From positions 62,001-126,000 of the forward strand of contig NZ_QNUX01000001.1 in assembly GCF_003312425.1 (NCBI RefSeq): DNA of 64,000 nucleotides, given 5' to 3'. The notes under the pieces were generated by a model, which saw only the letters and a program-made list of their open reading frames with translations, was not told the DNA's origin and did no database searches. How positions within the stretch are numbered: the stretch's first letter is position 1; each line of letters opens with the position of its first letter. This stretch comes from Flavobacterium psychrolimnae (GTDB lineage: Bacteria > Bacteroidota > Bacteroidia > Flavobacteriales > Flavobacteriaceae). Below are positions 27,708 to 35,218 of this stretch, piece by piece. Both the position numbers and the translations under genes were made by a program.

Positions 27708-27712
27708 ATACT

Positions 27713-28627
27713 ATGAAATACAACAACATATTAGAAACAATAGGCAACACGCCACACGTAAAAATCAATCGGTTATTTGGTGCCAACCACAATGTTTGGA
27801 TCAAACTGGAACGTGCTAATCCCGGAGCCAGCATCAAGGACCGAATCGCTCTTGCGATGATTGAAGATGCCGAAACCAAAGGGTTATTGAAAGCTGGAGG
27901 CACTATCATTGAAGCGACATCCGGAAATACAGGAATTGGTCTCGCAATGGTCGCGGCCGTAAAAGGCTATAAATTAATATTGGTGATGCCAGAATCGATG
28001 TCGATAGAAAGACGCCGACTCATGAGCCTTTATGGTGCCGAATTTGTCTTAACACCCCGTGAAAAAGGAATGAAAGGCGCACTGGAAAAAGCGCAGGAAT
28101 TAGTTGCCGAAATGCCAAATGCCTGGTCACCACTTCAATTTGAGAATCCTGCCAATATCGATATTCATAAAACAACCACCGCACAGGAAATCATAAAAGC
28201 ATTCCCTGACGGACTGGATTATTTGATTACCGGCGTAGGAACTGGCGGTCACATCACGGGTTGTGCCGAAATAATGAAACAACATTTCCCCAACCTGAAA
28301 GTGTATGCTGTAGAACCTGAAGCCTCACCCGTTATCAGTGGCGGCGCACCAGCTCCCCACCCTATTCAAGGAATTGGAGCAGGATTCATCCCCGCAAACC
28401 TTCATACTGATTTACTGGACGGAACCATCCAAGTAAGCAAAGACGAAGCATTTGCATACGCCCAAAGAGCAGCCAAAGAAGAAGGTATGTTCATAGGAAT
28501 CTCCTCTGGAGCATCACTCGCTGCCGTGGCCAAAAAATTATCCGAAATCCCTGAAAATGCTACAGTGCTGACTTTTTGTTACGACACCGGAGAGCATTAT
28601 TTAAGCATCGAAGGCTTATTTGTGTAA
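27713..28627 (+). CDS. cysM: Cysteine synthase B
   Basis: The 304-residue PLP enzyme makes cysteine from O-acetylserine and sulfide. The PLP lysine is K42 in [16 protein letters not shown]; the substrate loop [11 protein letters not shown] and the glycine-rich phosphate loop GTGGHITG are present. At 304 residues and with the arginine-rich segment [15 protein letters not shown] it resembles CysM-type enzymes. It may therefore also accept thiosulfate, but this is inference. It is the second gene of the cysE-cysM operon. Confidence 0.93.
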   Translation: MKYNNILETIGNTPHVKINRLFGANHNVWIKLERANPGASIKDRIALAMIEDAETKGLLKAGGTIIEATSGNTGIGLAMVAAVKGYKLILVMPESMSIERRRLMSLYGAEFVLTPREKGMKGALEKAQELVAEMPNAWSPLQFENPANIDIHKTTTAQEIIKAFPDGLDYLITGVGTGGHITGCAEIMKQHFPNLKVYAVEPEASPVISGGAPAPHPIQGIGAGFIPANLHTDLLDGTIQVSKDEAFAYAQRAAKEEGMFIGISSGASLAAVAKKLSEIPENATVLTFCYDTGEHYLSIEGLFV

Positions 28628-28648
28628 ACTAAAATACCTCTAAATACT

Positions 28649-28679
28649 AACCGATTTGTGAAAACAAGTCGGTTTTTTT
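28649..28679 (+). terminator. Intrinsic terminator after cysM
   Basis: AACCGATTTG / CAAGTCGGTT (one G-T pair), TGAAAA loop and T-run. The stem and loop are nearly the same as in the lpdA terminator. Confidence 0.85.
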
Positions 28680-28746
28680 ATGGTGTTTATTTTTTTGGGC
28701 GTGTCCTTGTTGCAGTGCTATTGTATAAATCACATTATTTAGTGCC

Positions 28747-28830
28747 GCAACAGGGTCAGGCTATCCGTTATAATCTTTTATTGCGCTGCGCTTCATAAAA
28801 GGATTTCCACTGCTATCCCTCACGCAAAAG
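28747..28830. repeat. REP-like palindromic intergenic element, copy B
   Basis: CCGTTATAATCTTTTATTG and CATAAAAGGATTTCCACTG form an imperfect palindrome around GCGCTGCGC, bordered by AACAGGGTCAGG and CTATCCCTCACGC. It is related to the element at 20971-21062. No gene is present in 28680-28944. Confidence 0.45.
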
Positions 28831-28944
28831 ATGCTAAATATATGTTCTTGTAAGTTAAAATATCCTAAAAATAAAAAGTCCATGTGAAAATTTGTAAGAA
28901 TATTTTAATATATTTGAAATAAAACAAAGTTTACCCCTATCAAA

Positions 28945-28963
28945 CCTATAAACAAGTTATAGG
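28945..28963. repeat. Cassette-edge-like inverted repeat CCTATAAAC-AA-GTTATAGG
   Basis: CCTATAAAC and GTTATAGG face each other two bases apart, 27 bases before the membrane-protein gene. The same word, CCTATAAC, lies 6 bases after that gene's stop codon. Together they bracket the gene in the way attC-type edges bracket a cassette. Confidence 0.45.
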
Positions 28964-28990
28964 CAAGTTCGTCATCATTCCTTAAATCCT

Positions 28991-29836
28991 ATGTTTGAAA
29001 TATTTTCAACAAGAGAAGTTGCAATTTTAATATGGTCAACAATATTTATTGTTGTGGCTATATTTATTGTAAAATTCAAACAACTTTTAGAACTTCTTAA
29101 ATCATTTTTTGTTTCTAAAATTCAACTTCCACTATGGTTTATGTTTATATACATAACGGTAATTACAACTTGTTTATATTTCCTGAAAATTTGGAATTTT
29201 GGTTTACTAAAAGATACTATTATCTGGTCAATAGCTTCTAGTACAATTTTATTTTTCAACATAAATAAAGCAAAGGATTTAACATATTTTAAACCTGTAA
29301 TATTGGAAAATCTTAAGGCTATCGTAATTTTAGAATTTGTATCCAACTTTTATACATTTAACTTTACAACCGAAATGATACTTATTCCAATAATGACATT
29401 TATTGGCCTTCTTCAAATAGCTGCAGAATATTCCGCTAAAACAAATACCGAGCATTTGAAAGTCGCTAGCTGTTTGAAAACTTTTTTTAGTTTAACTGGA
29501 ATTTTAATCTTCACTTATGTTAGCTATGAAACAATTAAATATTATAATTTGCTGTTGACTGTTCAAAATATAAAAAGTCTATTACTTCCATTTGTATATA
29601 CAATTTCTTTAATTCCATTTCTTTATTTACTAGCATTATATATGAATTATGAGATGCTTTTTATCCGTATACCATATCTTGTAAAAGAGAAAAAAGAGCA
29701 AAGAAAATTGAAAAGAAATATTTTACTAATTGCAAATTTAAATTTAAATAACCTGAATAAAATCAGTGTGAATTTGGATTGGTTTTCAATAGAAAAGCAT
29801 GGCATTAAAAAAAGTTTAAAAAAGATTATAAAGTAA
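28991..29836 (+). CDS. Polytopic membrane protein, unknown function, cassette-like setting
   Basis: The 281-residue product has about six to seven hydrophobic segments and a lysine-rich C-terminal cytoplasmic part. It opens MFEIFSTREVAILIW; STRExA-W openings occur in uncharacterised membrane proteins of several phyla, as I recall them. It is richer in I, K, F and N (more AT-rich) than its neighbours, which suggests recent acquisition. It sits between GTTATAGG (28956) and CCTATAAC (29842) repeats. No catalytic motif is visible and I assign no function. Confidence 0.6.
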   Translation: MFEIFSTREVAILIWSTIFIVVAIFIVKFKQLLELLKSFFVSKIQLPLWFMFIYITVITTCLYFLKIWNFGLLKDTIIWSIASSTILFFNINKAKDLTYFKPVILENLKAIVILEFVSNFYTFNFTTEMILIPIMTFIGLLQIAAEYSAKTNTEHLKVASCLKTFFSLTGILIFTYVSYETIKYYNLLLTVQNIKSLLLPFVYTISLIPFLYLLALYMNYEMLFIRIPYLVKEKKEQRKLKRNILLIANLNLNNLNKISVNLDWFSIEKHGIKKSLKKIIK

Positions 29837-29841
29837 AACCT

Positions 29842-29963
29842 CCCTATAACAACTAATACAACGGATTTGGGCAATAGGCTTAATGGATAGTTGGTTTTGT
29901 ATCTGCAAGATTTGGCAAATCCGAATAATGGGCTTAATTTAGTTCCCAAACCCGCTGTAGTAG
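29842..29963. repeat. attC-like imperfect inverted repeat after the membrane-protein gene
   Basis: It begins CCTATAAC. A 19-base arm (29852-29870, CTAATACAACGGATTTGGG) matches the complement of the arm at 29945-29963 in 16 of 19 positions. Between the arms are a short GATTTG-GCAAATC hairpin and twice-repeated GGCTTAAT. The long folded single-strand form resembles an integron-type recombination site, but no integrase is nearby. Confidence 0.5.
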
Positions 29964-30037
29964 CAAAACATTAAACCACTGCTAAATACCACATAAAATA
30001 CAATTCGGAAGATTAACCTAAATAAATATTTAATACT

Positions 30038-30496
30038 ATGAAAAAGTTACAATTCAAAGTAAGCATCAATGCACCTGTAACTAAGGTATATGATTTTATG
30101 CTTGGTATTAACAGTAAGTCAACTTATGATCAATGGACTTCTTTGTTTAACCCGACATCTACCTATGAAGGCAGTTGGGACAAGGGAAATAAAATTCTAT
30201 TTATTGGAATTGATGAAAAAGGAGAAAAGGGCGGGATGGTTTCCAAGATAGCTGAAAACATTTTCAACCGCTTTGTTTCTATTCAACATTATGGTCTTAT
30301 AAAAGCTGATAAGGAAATTACAGAGGGACCAGAAGTAGAAAAATGGGCAAACGGATTCGAAAACTATACTTTCGAAGAAAACAACGGGACAACAACCGTT
30401 ATTGTTGACTTAGATACCACAGAAGATTTTTTAGATTATATGAACCAAACTTACCCAAAAGCACTCGAGAAGTTGAAAGAACTTTGTGAAAAATAA
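30038..30496 (+). CDS. SRPBCC/AHSA1-like ligand-binding protein
   Basis: The 152-residue soluble protein is a single SRPBCC-fold domain (opening MKKLQFKVSINAPVTKVYDFMLG, with the Trp-rich TYDQWTSLFNP segment). Such proteins bind hydrophobic ligands or act in stress responses; no catalytic residues stand out. It is a stand-alone gene between two repeat elements and could be a second cassette. It has no signal peptide. Homologues as single-domain SRPBCC proteins are common in Bacteroidota. Confidence 0.75.
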   Translation: MKKLQFKVSINAPVTKVYDFMLGINSKSTYDQWTSLFNPTSTYEGSWDKGNKILFIGIDEKGEKGGMVSKIAENIFNRFVSIQHYGLIKADKEITEGPEVEKWANGFENYTFEENNGTTTVIVDLDTTEDFLDYMNQTYPKALEKLKELCEK

Positions 30497-30540
30497 CAAT
30501 TTCAAGAATATCGTAAAAAAGACAAAGAAATAAACACAGC

Positions 30541-30660
30541 GTATAACAATTAAAATTTCGTTGGGTGCGCAGCAAGAACAATGAAACTCCAGTTGAACAA
30601 CCTGTTCCATTTTTTCGGGAGAACCGTTCACATGCAACCACTATGGAGTTTTCATGAAAT
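30541..30660. repeat. Second cassette-edge-like inverted repeat
   Basis: GTATAACAATTAA (30541) shares TATAACAA-TAA with the site at 29842. Further on, ATGAAACTCCA (30581-30591) pairs with TGGAGTTTTCAT (30644-30655), leaving one bulged base. It is 45 bases after the SRPBCC stop codon. Confidence 0.4.
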
Positions 30661-30676
30661 TAAGAATGAGAATATC

Positions 30677-30704
30677 AAGAGGGTTCAGTATCCTCTTTTT
30701 TTTT
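30677..30704 (+). terminator. Intrinsic terminator
   Basis: AAGAGG / CCTCTT with a 9-base loop is followed by nine T. It lies about 180 bases after the SRPBCC gene, beyond the repeat. The rest of 30705-30865 is AT-rich with no gene. Confidence 0.65.
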
Positions 30705-30865
30705 CGAAGTATTTATATTTTGATATCGTGTTTTCGGTCACTTTTAAACCTTCTAATCTCATTTTAAATTATTAAGAAGTACCGAAATCAGTACTCTAAA
30801 TGAATCACTACTTTATTATTTGTTTAATTATTTGTTAAATAAATTAAACAAATAAAATAAATGTG

Positions 30866-30873
30866 TATCTTTG
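30866..30873 (+). promoter_or_regulatory. -7 box for the fasciclin lipoprotein
   Basis: TATCTTTG fits TAnnTTTG, 36 bases before the ATG at 30910. Confidence 0.55.
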
Positions 30874-30909
30874 AGTATCTTAATTTAATTTAAACTTAAA
30901 ATATTGACT

Positions 30910-31494
30910 ATGAAATTAGTAAAAACAATTGGTGCATTTGCATTGTTAGGAGTAATCGCTACTTCTTGTGGAGAGAAAAAAACAGCTGAATCAACAGATA
31001 TGGCTGACACAACAACTGTAGTAGTAGACACAATGGCTGTTGCTGAAACACCAAACATTGTAGGTATAGCTTCAGGAAATGCAGATTTCTCAACATTGGT
31101 TACAGCTGTTAAAGCAGCAGGATTAGTTGAAACATTAAGCGGTGATGGACCTTTTACAGTTTTCGCACCGAACAACGCAGCGTTTGATAAACTTCCTGCA
31201 GGAACTGTAGACGGGTTATTGAAACCAGAAAGTCTTGACAAATTGAAAGCTGTTTTGACGTATCACGTAGTTTCAGGAAAATTTGATGCTGCAACTGTAA
31301 TTGATGCAATCAACAAAAATAACGGAAAATACACTGTTACAACTGTTCAAGGTGGTACTATTGTTTTGAGCTTGAAAGACGGAAAAGTGATGTTGACAGA
31401 TGCTAATGGTGGAACTGCAACAGTAGTTCTTGCTGATGTAGCTGCTTCAAATGGAGTAATTCATGCAATTGATACTGTGGTTATGCCTAAATAA
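30910..31494 (+). CDS. Fasciclin-domain lipoprotein
   Basis: From ATG 30910 the 194-residue product has a lipoprotein signal ([10 protein letters not shown], cysteine about residue 21), a short Thr/Ala-rich linker and one fasciclin (FAS1) domain. The domain has both H1 ([19 protein letters not shown]) and H2 ([11 protein letters not shown]) motifs, with the central [10 protein letters not shown]1 lipoproteins act in cell-surface adhesion. An in-frame TTG at 30904 would add only two residues and is unlikely to be used. It has its own promoter and terminator. Confidence 0.9.
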   Translation: MKLVKTIGAFALLGVIATSCGEKKTAESTDMADTTTVVVDTMAVAETPNIVGIASGNADFSTLVTAVKAAGLVETLSGDGPFTVFAPNNAAFDKLPAGTVDGLLKPESLDKLKAVLTYHVVSGKFDAATVIDAINKNNGKYTVTTVQGGTIVLSLKDGKVMLTDANGGTATVVLADVAASNGVIHAIDTVVMPK

Positions 31495-31516
31495 GGTTTT
31501 AACTTTTAAATTTTAG

Positions 31517-31546
31517 AAACCGTTGCAGCAATGCAACGGTTTTTTT
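31517..31546 (+). terminator. Intrinsic terminator after the fasciclin gene
   Basis: AAACCGTTGCA / TGCAACGGTTT form a perfect 11-bp stem with a GCAA tetraloop and seven T. Confidence 0.92.
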
Positions 31547-31551
31547 ATGCG

Positions 31552-31690
31552 GTGTCACGAACAAATAACTTTTATTTTTTGTACAGACAATAGCTTTAAT
31601 TAACTTTGAAATGTAAACGTGTCAAATAATTATTGAAAACAGCAATCATTTGCTGTGATTGTCCCCGAAATAATAAAAGTTACAGGACAC
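31552..31690. repeat. MITE-like inverted repeat
   Basis: GTGTC (31552-31556) and GACAC (31686-31690) are the ends, and TAACTTTTATT (31566-31576) pairs exactly with AATAAAAGTTA (31672-31682). The centre holds a CAGCAA-TCAT-TTGCTG hairpin (31640-31655). There is no ORF inside. The layout resembles a small non-autonomous element, but no target duplication is obvious. Confidence 0.4.
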
Positions 31691-31711
31691 GAATACTTCA
31701 AAAAAGTTAAC

Positions 31712-31762
31712 CACGAATTTCACTAATTTTCACTAATTTTTAAAATTAAATAAGAATTCGTG
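31712..31762. repeat. Dispersed intergenic repeat with CACGAATT ends
   Basis: CACGAATT (31712-31719) and AATTCGTG (31755-31762) bracket a twice-repeated TTTCACTAAT word. Such CACGAATT-CAC text is common in flavobacterial intergenic DNA. It lies 89 bases before the next gene. Confidence 0.4.
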
Positions 31763-31851
31763 ACTGAAACAATCAACTGCTATTACCAGAAATTCCTAAT
31801 ATTTAAAATGGTCATTTCAAAACTAAACAAACTCAGCTAAACAAACATAAT

Positions 31852-32526
31852 ATGAAATCCTATATCCTCTTAATTCTTCTTTCCGTAATCCTAATCGGTT
31901 GTCAGAACAAAGACAATAATTCATCTAAAATTCCAGTAGCAGCCAAAATCCAGGACACCGTTTCCAGTATGGAAGAAAGCAAAGAAAAGATTCCAGATAG
32001 CATAGCGATTGTCAAAAGTAAAAGCACGCACGGATTGATATTGACTTCTAATGCGTTACAAATTATAAATAAAAATACCGGTTCGACCTGTGAAATCCCT
32101 TTTGGCAAACCATTTGACCAAATGATTGAAATCATTAATAATGTTCTCCAATCCAAACCAAAAACTATTGGGATAAATAGTGAATGTGGTGCCGGACCTT
32201 TAAAAATGGTATCTTGGAATAATGGCTTGACAGTGGTATTTCAGAATAAAAAATCTGAATCTAAAACATCCGAAACCAATTGGCAATTTGCGGGTTGGTT
32301 CGTGGGAAGCAATTCCAAAAACTCAAAAAAAATCTCAACAATGGCTGGAATCGGCATAGGATCCACAAGAGCCGAAATGGAAAGTGCTTATGTTCTATCG
32401 GTTTCTAAAACCAGTTTAGGATACGAGTTTTCGACATCCTCCGGATTGTTTGGTATTTTTGACGGGCCAAAAAAAGAATCTAAAATTACAAGTTTATGGA
32501 GTGGCCTTAGTTGTAATTTTAGATAA
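31852..32526 (+). CDS. Lipoprotein of unknown function
   Basis: The 224-residue product has a lipoprotein signal (LLSVILIGC, cysteine 17) followed by a Ser/Lys-rich linker. The mature part has no motif I recognise. It includes STCEIPFGKPFDQMIEII and a C-terminal GIGIGSTRAEMESAY, a segment also seen in small secreted proteins of unknown function. It is flanked by long AT-rich gaps and probably expressed alone. I cannot assign a role. Confidence 0.6.
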   Translation: MKSYILLILLSVILIGCQNKDNNSSKIPVAAKIQDTVSSMEESKEKIPDSIAIVKSKSTHGLILTSNALQIINKNTGSTCEIPFGKPFDQMIEIINNVLQSKPKTIGINSECGAGPLKMVSWNNGLTVVFQNKKSESKTSETNWQFAGWFVGSNSKNSKKISTMAGIGIGSTRAEMESAYVLSVSKTSLGYEFSTSSGLFGIFDGPKKESKITSLWSGLSCNFR

Positions 32527-32695
32527 TTCTGCATGAAAAATGACCGTTGTTTCATGACCTTACAATTATATAAATTATAACCGAAAATAGAATATATTTA
32601 CTTTAAAGTAAGTTTTACAAACGTATTTTGACGTTGTATCAATCCTTTTATACAAAAAATTAACCGAAACTATAACCATTAACCACAACAATACT

Positions 32696-33142
32696 ATGAA
32701 ATGGAAATTATCTTTTTGCCTTATCTTCAGTACAATACTTTTGACTTACGGTCAAAAAAAAGATGAATCTGCCAAAATAATAAGCCTTTTGGAAAAAGAA
32801 TCGGCAACATGGAGATCCGGAGACGGAAAAGGCCATGCCGATTGCTGGCACATACAGCCATACAGCCGAATTTTGATTTCAATCGGGAACGGAACAGCGC
32901 TTGATATTCCGCCTGCGGCAATGAAAAACACGGATCCAGCAGCGATGGGAAATGGCGGTTTCTCTGTTAATACAAATTACAAAATGAGCATTCAAAAAAA
33001 TAGTGCCTGGGTAAGTCACGACGAAGTATCAACCTCAAAAGACGGAACAAAAAGTTACTCTTATGAAATTCGGCTTTTAGAGAAAATTAAAGGAAAATGG
33101 AAACTAGTGGGGCAATCCATACATGTTTACAAACCAGAATAA
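32696..33142 (+). CDS. Exported NTF2/SnoaL-like protein
   Basis: The 148-residue product has a signal peptide (hydrophobic 6-17, cleaved near LTYGQ) and a SnoaL/DUF4440-like body (SAKIISLLEKESATWRSGD, ending KIKGKWKLVGQSIHVYKP). NTF2-like folds form a cone-shaped ligand pocket; many are enzymes, but active-site residues are not conserved enough to tell. The DCWHIQP segment is rather distinctive for this subgroup. No partner gene is evident. Confidence 0.65.
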   Translation: MKWKLSFCLIFSTILLTYGQKKDESAKIISLLEKESATWRSGDGKGHADCWHIQPYSRILISIGNGTALDIPPAAMKNTDPAAMGNGGFSVNTNYKMSIQKNSAWVSHDEVSTSKDGTKSYSYEIRLLEKIKGKWKLVGQSIHVYKPE

Positions 33143-33219
33143 TAACCCACAGCTGCTGCGAATTTAGATTTATTTTACTTTTTTTTAACGTAAAATTACA
33201 AACAGTATCGCAGAATTAG

Positions 33220-33633
33220 ATGTACTTATGCAAAATGATTACAGCAACAAGAAATTCTTTATTAGTCCGATATTTTTGGGGATTTATGTCCTTATATCTG
33301 CTAAATTGTTGTGTTGATTCTCCAGACGTAAAGTCTAATTATTTCCCTGAAAACCTAACCTATAATGATCAAGAAAGTGTTATTGAAATAATAATAGAGA
33401 AAGTGTTGGGATTCGAACATGCAATTCCTGAGTATGATGATACTGACACTAACGAAAACATCTTAGGAAAAAGTGCTTTTAACTTAGACCTTTTTGTTTT
33501 ACCAAGCATGCATTTTTACATAAACCAAAAATTTTTAATTCTTAAAAACCAGGATTTGGCGGGACAAAATCCAATTATTTTGATCCCTTTTTTTGAAATC
33601 AATACACCTCCTCCCGAAGTTTTATTTGTTTAA
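33220..33633 (+). CDS. Small lipoprotein-like exported protein, unknown
   Basis: The frame gives 137 residues from ATG 33220; an in-frame ATG at 33235 gives 132 and is the better start for a signal peptide (basic, then LVRYFWGFMSLYLLNC). LYLLNC could be a lipobox. The rest is acidic (EYDDTDTNEN) and ends in a hydrophobic PPPEVLFV. It lies 70 bases before an outer-membrane-type protein gene in the same direction, and the two probably form an operon. I recognise no domain. Confidence 0.55.
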   Translation: MYLCKMITATRNSLLVRYFWGFMSLYLLNCCVDSPDVKSNYFPENLTYNDQESVIEIIIEKVLGFEHAIPEYDDTDTNENILGKSAFNLDLFVLPSMHFYINQKFLILKNQDLAGQNPIILIPFFEINTPPPEVLFV

Positions 33634-33703
33634 ATGATATCTCCTCTATTTTCATAAGAAAGTAAAGGATTACCCTTTTTTAATAAAAATAAAACAAATA
33701 AAG

Positions 33704-34576
33704 ATGACTACCCACTGTTTAAAAACAAAGTTATGGACCTTGTTATTAATAACATTTACCGTTTATACCACTCACGCACAAACAAATACAAATCAAAGTA
33801 ATAGTATCAAAGATAGTCTCTACATTCAAAAAGTTGAAGGTAAAAAAGACAGACCCAAAGTTTTGCACGCCGAACCTCTATATATTGATTTGATTAGAGA
33901 TCTAGGCGCCAGAAAAGGGGAACGGGAATGGAATGTAGGACTAGGATTAACAGACAACATTACGCATGATGAATATACTGCACTAATAGAATATGAATGG
34001 GCGCCAATTGACAGATTAGGACTTGAAGTCGAATTACCTTTTTCAATATATTACCCTACAATCAGTGATGCTGCGACTCCTGGAAGTAGCCTGCACAGTA
34101 TAAAACTAGCTGCACAATATACTTTTTTTGTATCCGAAAAAAAGAAGTTATCCATGGCAGTTGGTTATATTCATGAATTTCAATTAACCGATTTTAAAAA
34201 TTACCAAAATGATACTTTTTTTACTGGAAATGTTTACAATCCATTTGTGGTAGTTGCGAAACGCTGGGGTCAAAATTTCCATACCCTTTTATATACTGGT
34301 CCGCAATTTTCCACACGCTACGCCGATAATTCACAACAAACAGATTGGCAAATCAACTCTAATTTTCATTATATGATTCCTGGAAGCAGAAATTTTATTG
34401 GGTTAGAGTTTAACAAAGAAATCAAAAAAAGCGATTTTGATATGACTATTCGACCACAAATGCGAGTGGAAGTAACAGAACATTTACTTGTGGGAATCGT
34501 CACTGGAATTCCTATCAAAAGAGAAAATGAAAGGTTTAGCACTTTTTTGCGGTTAATCTACGAACCGTCACATTAG
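33704..34576 (+). CDS. Outer-membrane beta-barrel-like protein
   Basis: The 290-residue product has a signal peptide (cleaved near TTHAQ) and a body of alternating aromatic/polar strands, with an aromatic-containing C-terminus. The segment VLHAEPLYIDLIRDLGARKG is very characteristic of a Bacteroidota family whose members are sometimes misnamed as purine-synthesis enzymes; nothing here supports that. A beta-barrel or lipid-facing porin-like role is likeliest. Its neighbour upstream is a small lipoprotein-like protein. Confidence 0.65.
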   Translation: MTTHCLKTKLWTLLLITFTVYTTHAQTNTNQSNSIKDSLYIQKVEGKKDRPKVLHAEPLYIDLIRDLGARKGEREWNVGLGLTDNITHDEYTALIEYEWAPIDRLGLEVELPFSIYYPTISDAATPGSSLHSIKLAAQYTFFVSEKKKLSMAVGYIHEFQLTDFKNYQNDTFFTGNVYNPFVVVAKRWGQNFHTLLYTGPQFSTRYADNSQQTDWQINSNFHYMIPGSRNFIGLEFNKEIKKSDFDMTIRPQMRVEVTEHLLVGIVTGIPIKRENERFSTFLRLIYEPSH

Positions 34577-34600
34577 AAAACTAACTCCTATTAAAAATAG

Positions 34601-34636
34601 AAACCTCGCCAAAATAACATTTAGCGAGGTTTTTTT
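34601..34636 (+). terminator. Intrinsic terminator
   Basis: AAACCTCGC (34601-34609) pairs with GCGAGGTTT (34624-34632), followed by T. It ends the plus-strand genes before the minus-strand signalling block. Confidence 0.85.
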
Positions 34637-34707
34637 GCGATTAGCCAAAAGTCTATAATTTAAACTCCAAGTATTTAATACAAATTTAAATCTAAAAATA
34701 TATTTTG

Positions 34708-35073
34708 TTATTTCCTGAGCAAAAGACGCTTCACTCTAACGGACAATTCATTAGGACTAAAAGGCTTTGTTATAAAATCATCTGCGCCGAGTTCAAAAGC
34801 CTCCAAAACCGTTTTCTCCAATCCCACCGCTGAAAGTATGATAATTGGGATATCTAATTTGAGTTCAATTTTTACTTTATTTACGATATCTAATCCCGTT
34901 ATGAAAGGCATCATAATATCTGAAATTATTAAATCTGGATTTTCTGAAACTATTTTGTCTAAAGCAACCTGTCCATTTGGACATAGGATCACGTGATATC
35001 CTTCTTTAACCAATTTGAATTCCATGGTTTTCAACATCATCTCGTCATCCTCAGCAATTAATATCTTCTTCAT
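34708..35073 (-). CDS. Single-domain response regulator
   Basis: The 121-residue CheY-like receiver has the acidic pair in AEDDEMM (D9-D10), the phospho-acceptor D53 in LIISDIMMP, the threonine/serine switch in ILSAVG, and the lysine in FITKPFSP. There is no output domain, so it should act by protein contact or as a phosphorelay shuttle. It is the most 3' gene of the minus-strand signalling block, 145 bases from the hybrid kinase and probably with its own promoter. Confidence 0.9.
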   Translation of the reverse strand: MKKILIAEDDEMMLKTMEFKLVKEGYHVILCPNGQVALDKIVSENPDLIISDIMMPFITGLDIVNKVKIELKLDIPIIILSAVGLEKTVLEAFELGADDFITKPFSPNELSVRVKRLLLRK

Positions 35074-35218
35074 ACAAATGGTTTTATAAATTCATAACTA
35101 TAACAACTCTTACTAATTATTTGATTATCAATTAAAAGCAAATATCTGATTTTTTTTAAAAATTATCTAGATAAATAAAATATGTTTTTTACCAAAAAAT
35201 TAATTTCAACCAAGAAAA

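Noticed and set aside
30581..30775. 64-codon frame after the SRPBCC gene
   Set aside because: It lies across the inverted repeat and a terminator and shows no protein-like pattern.
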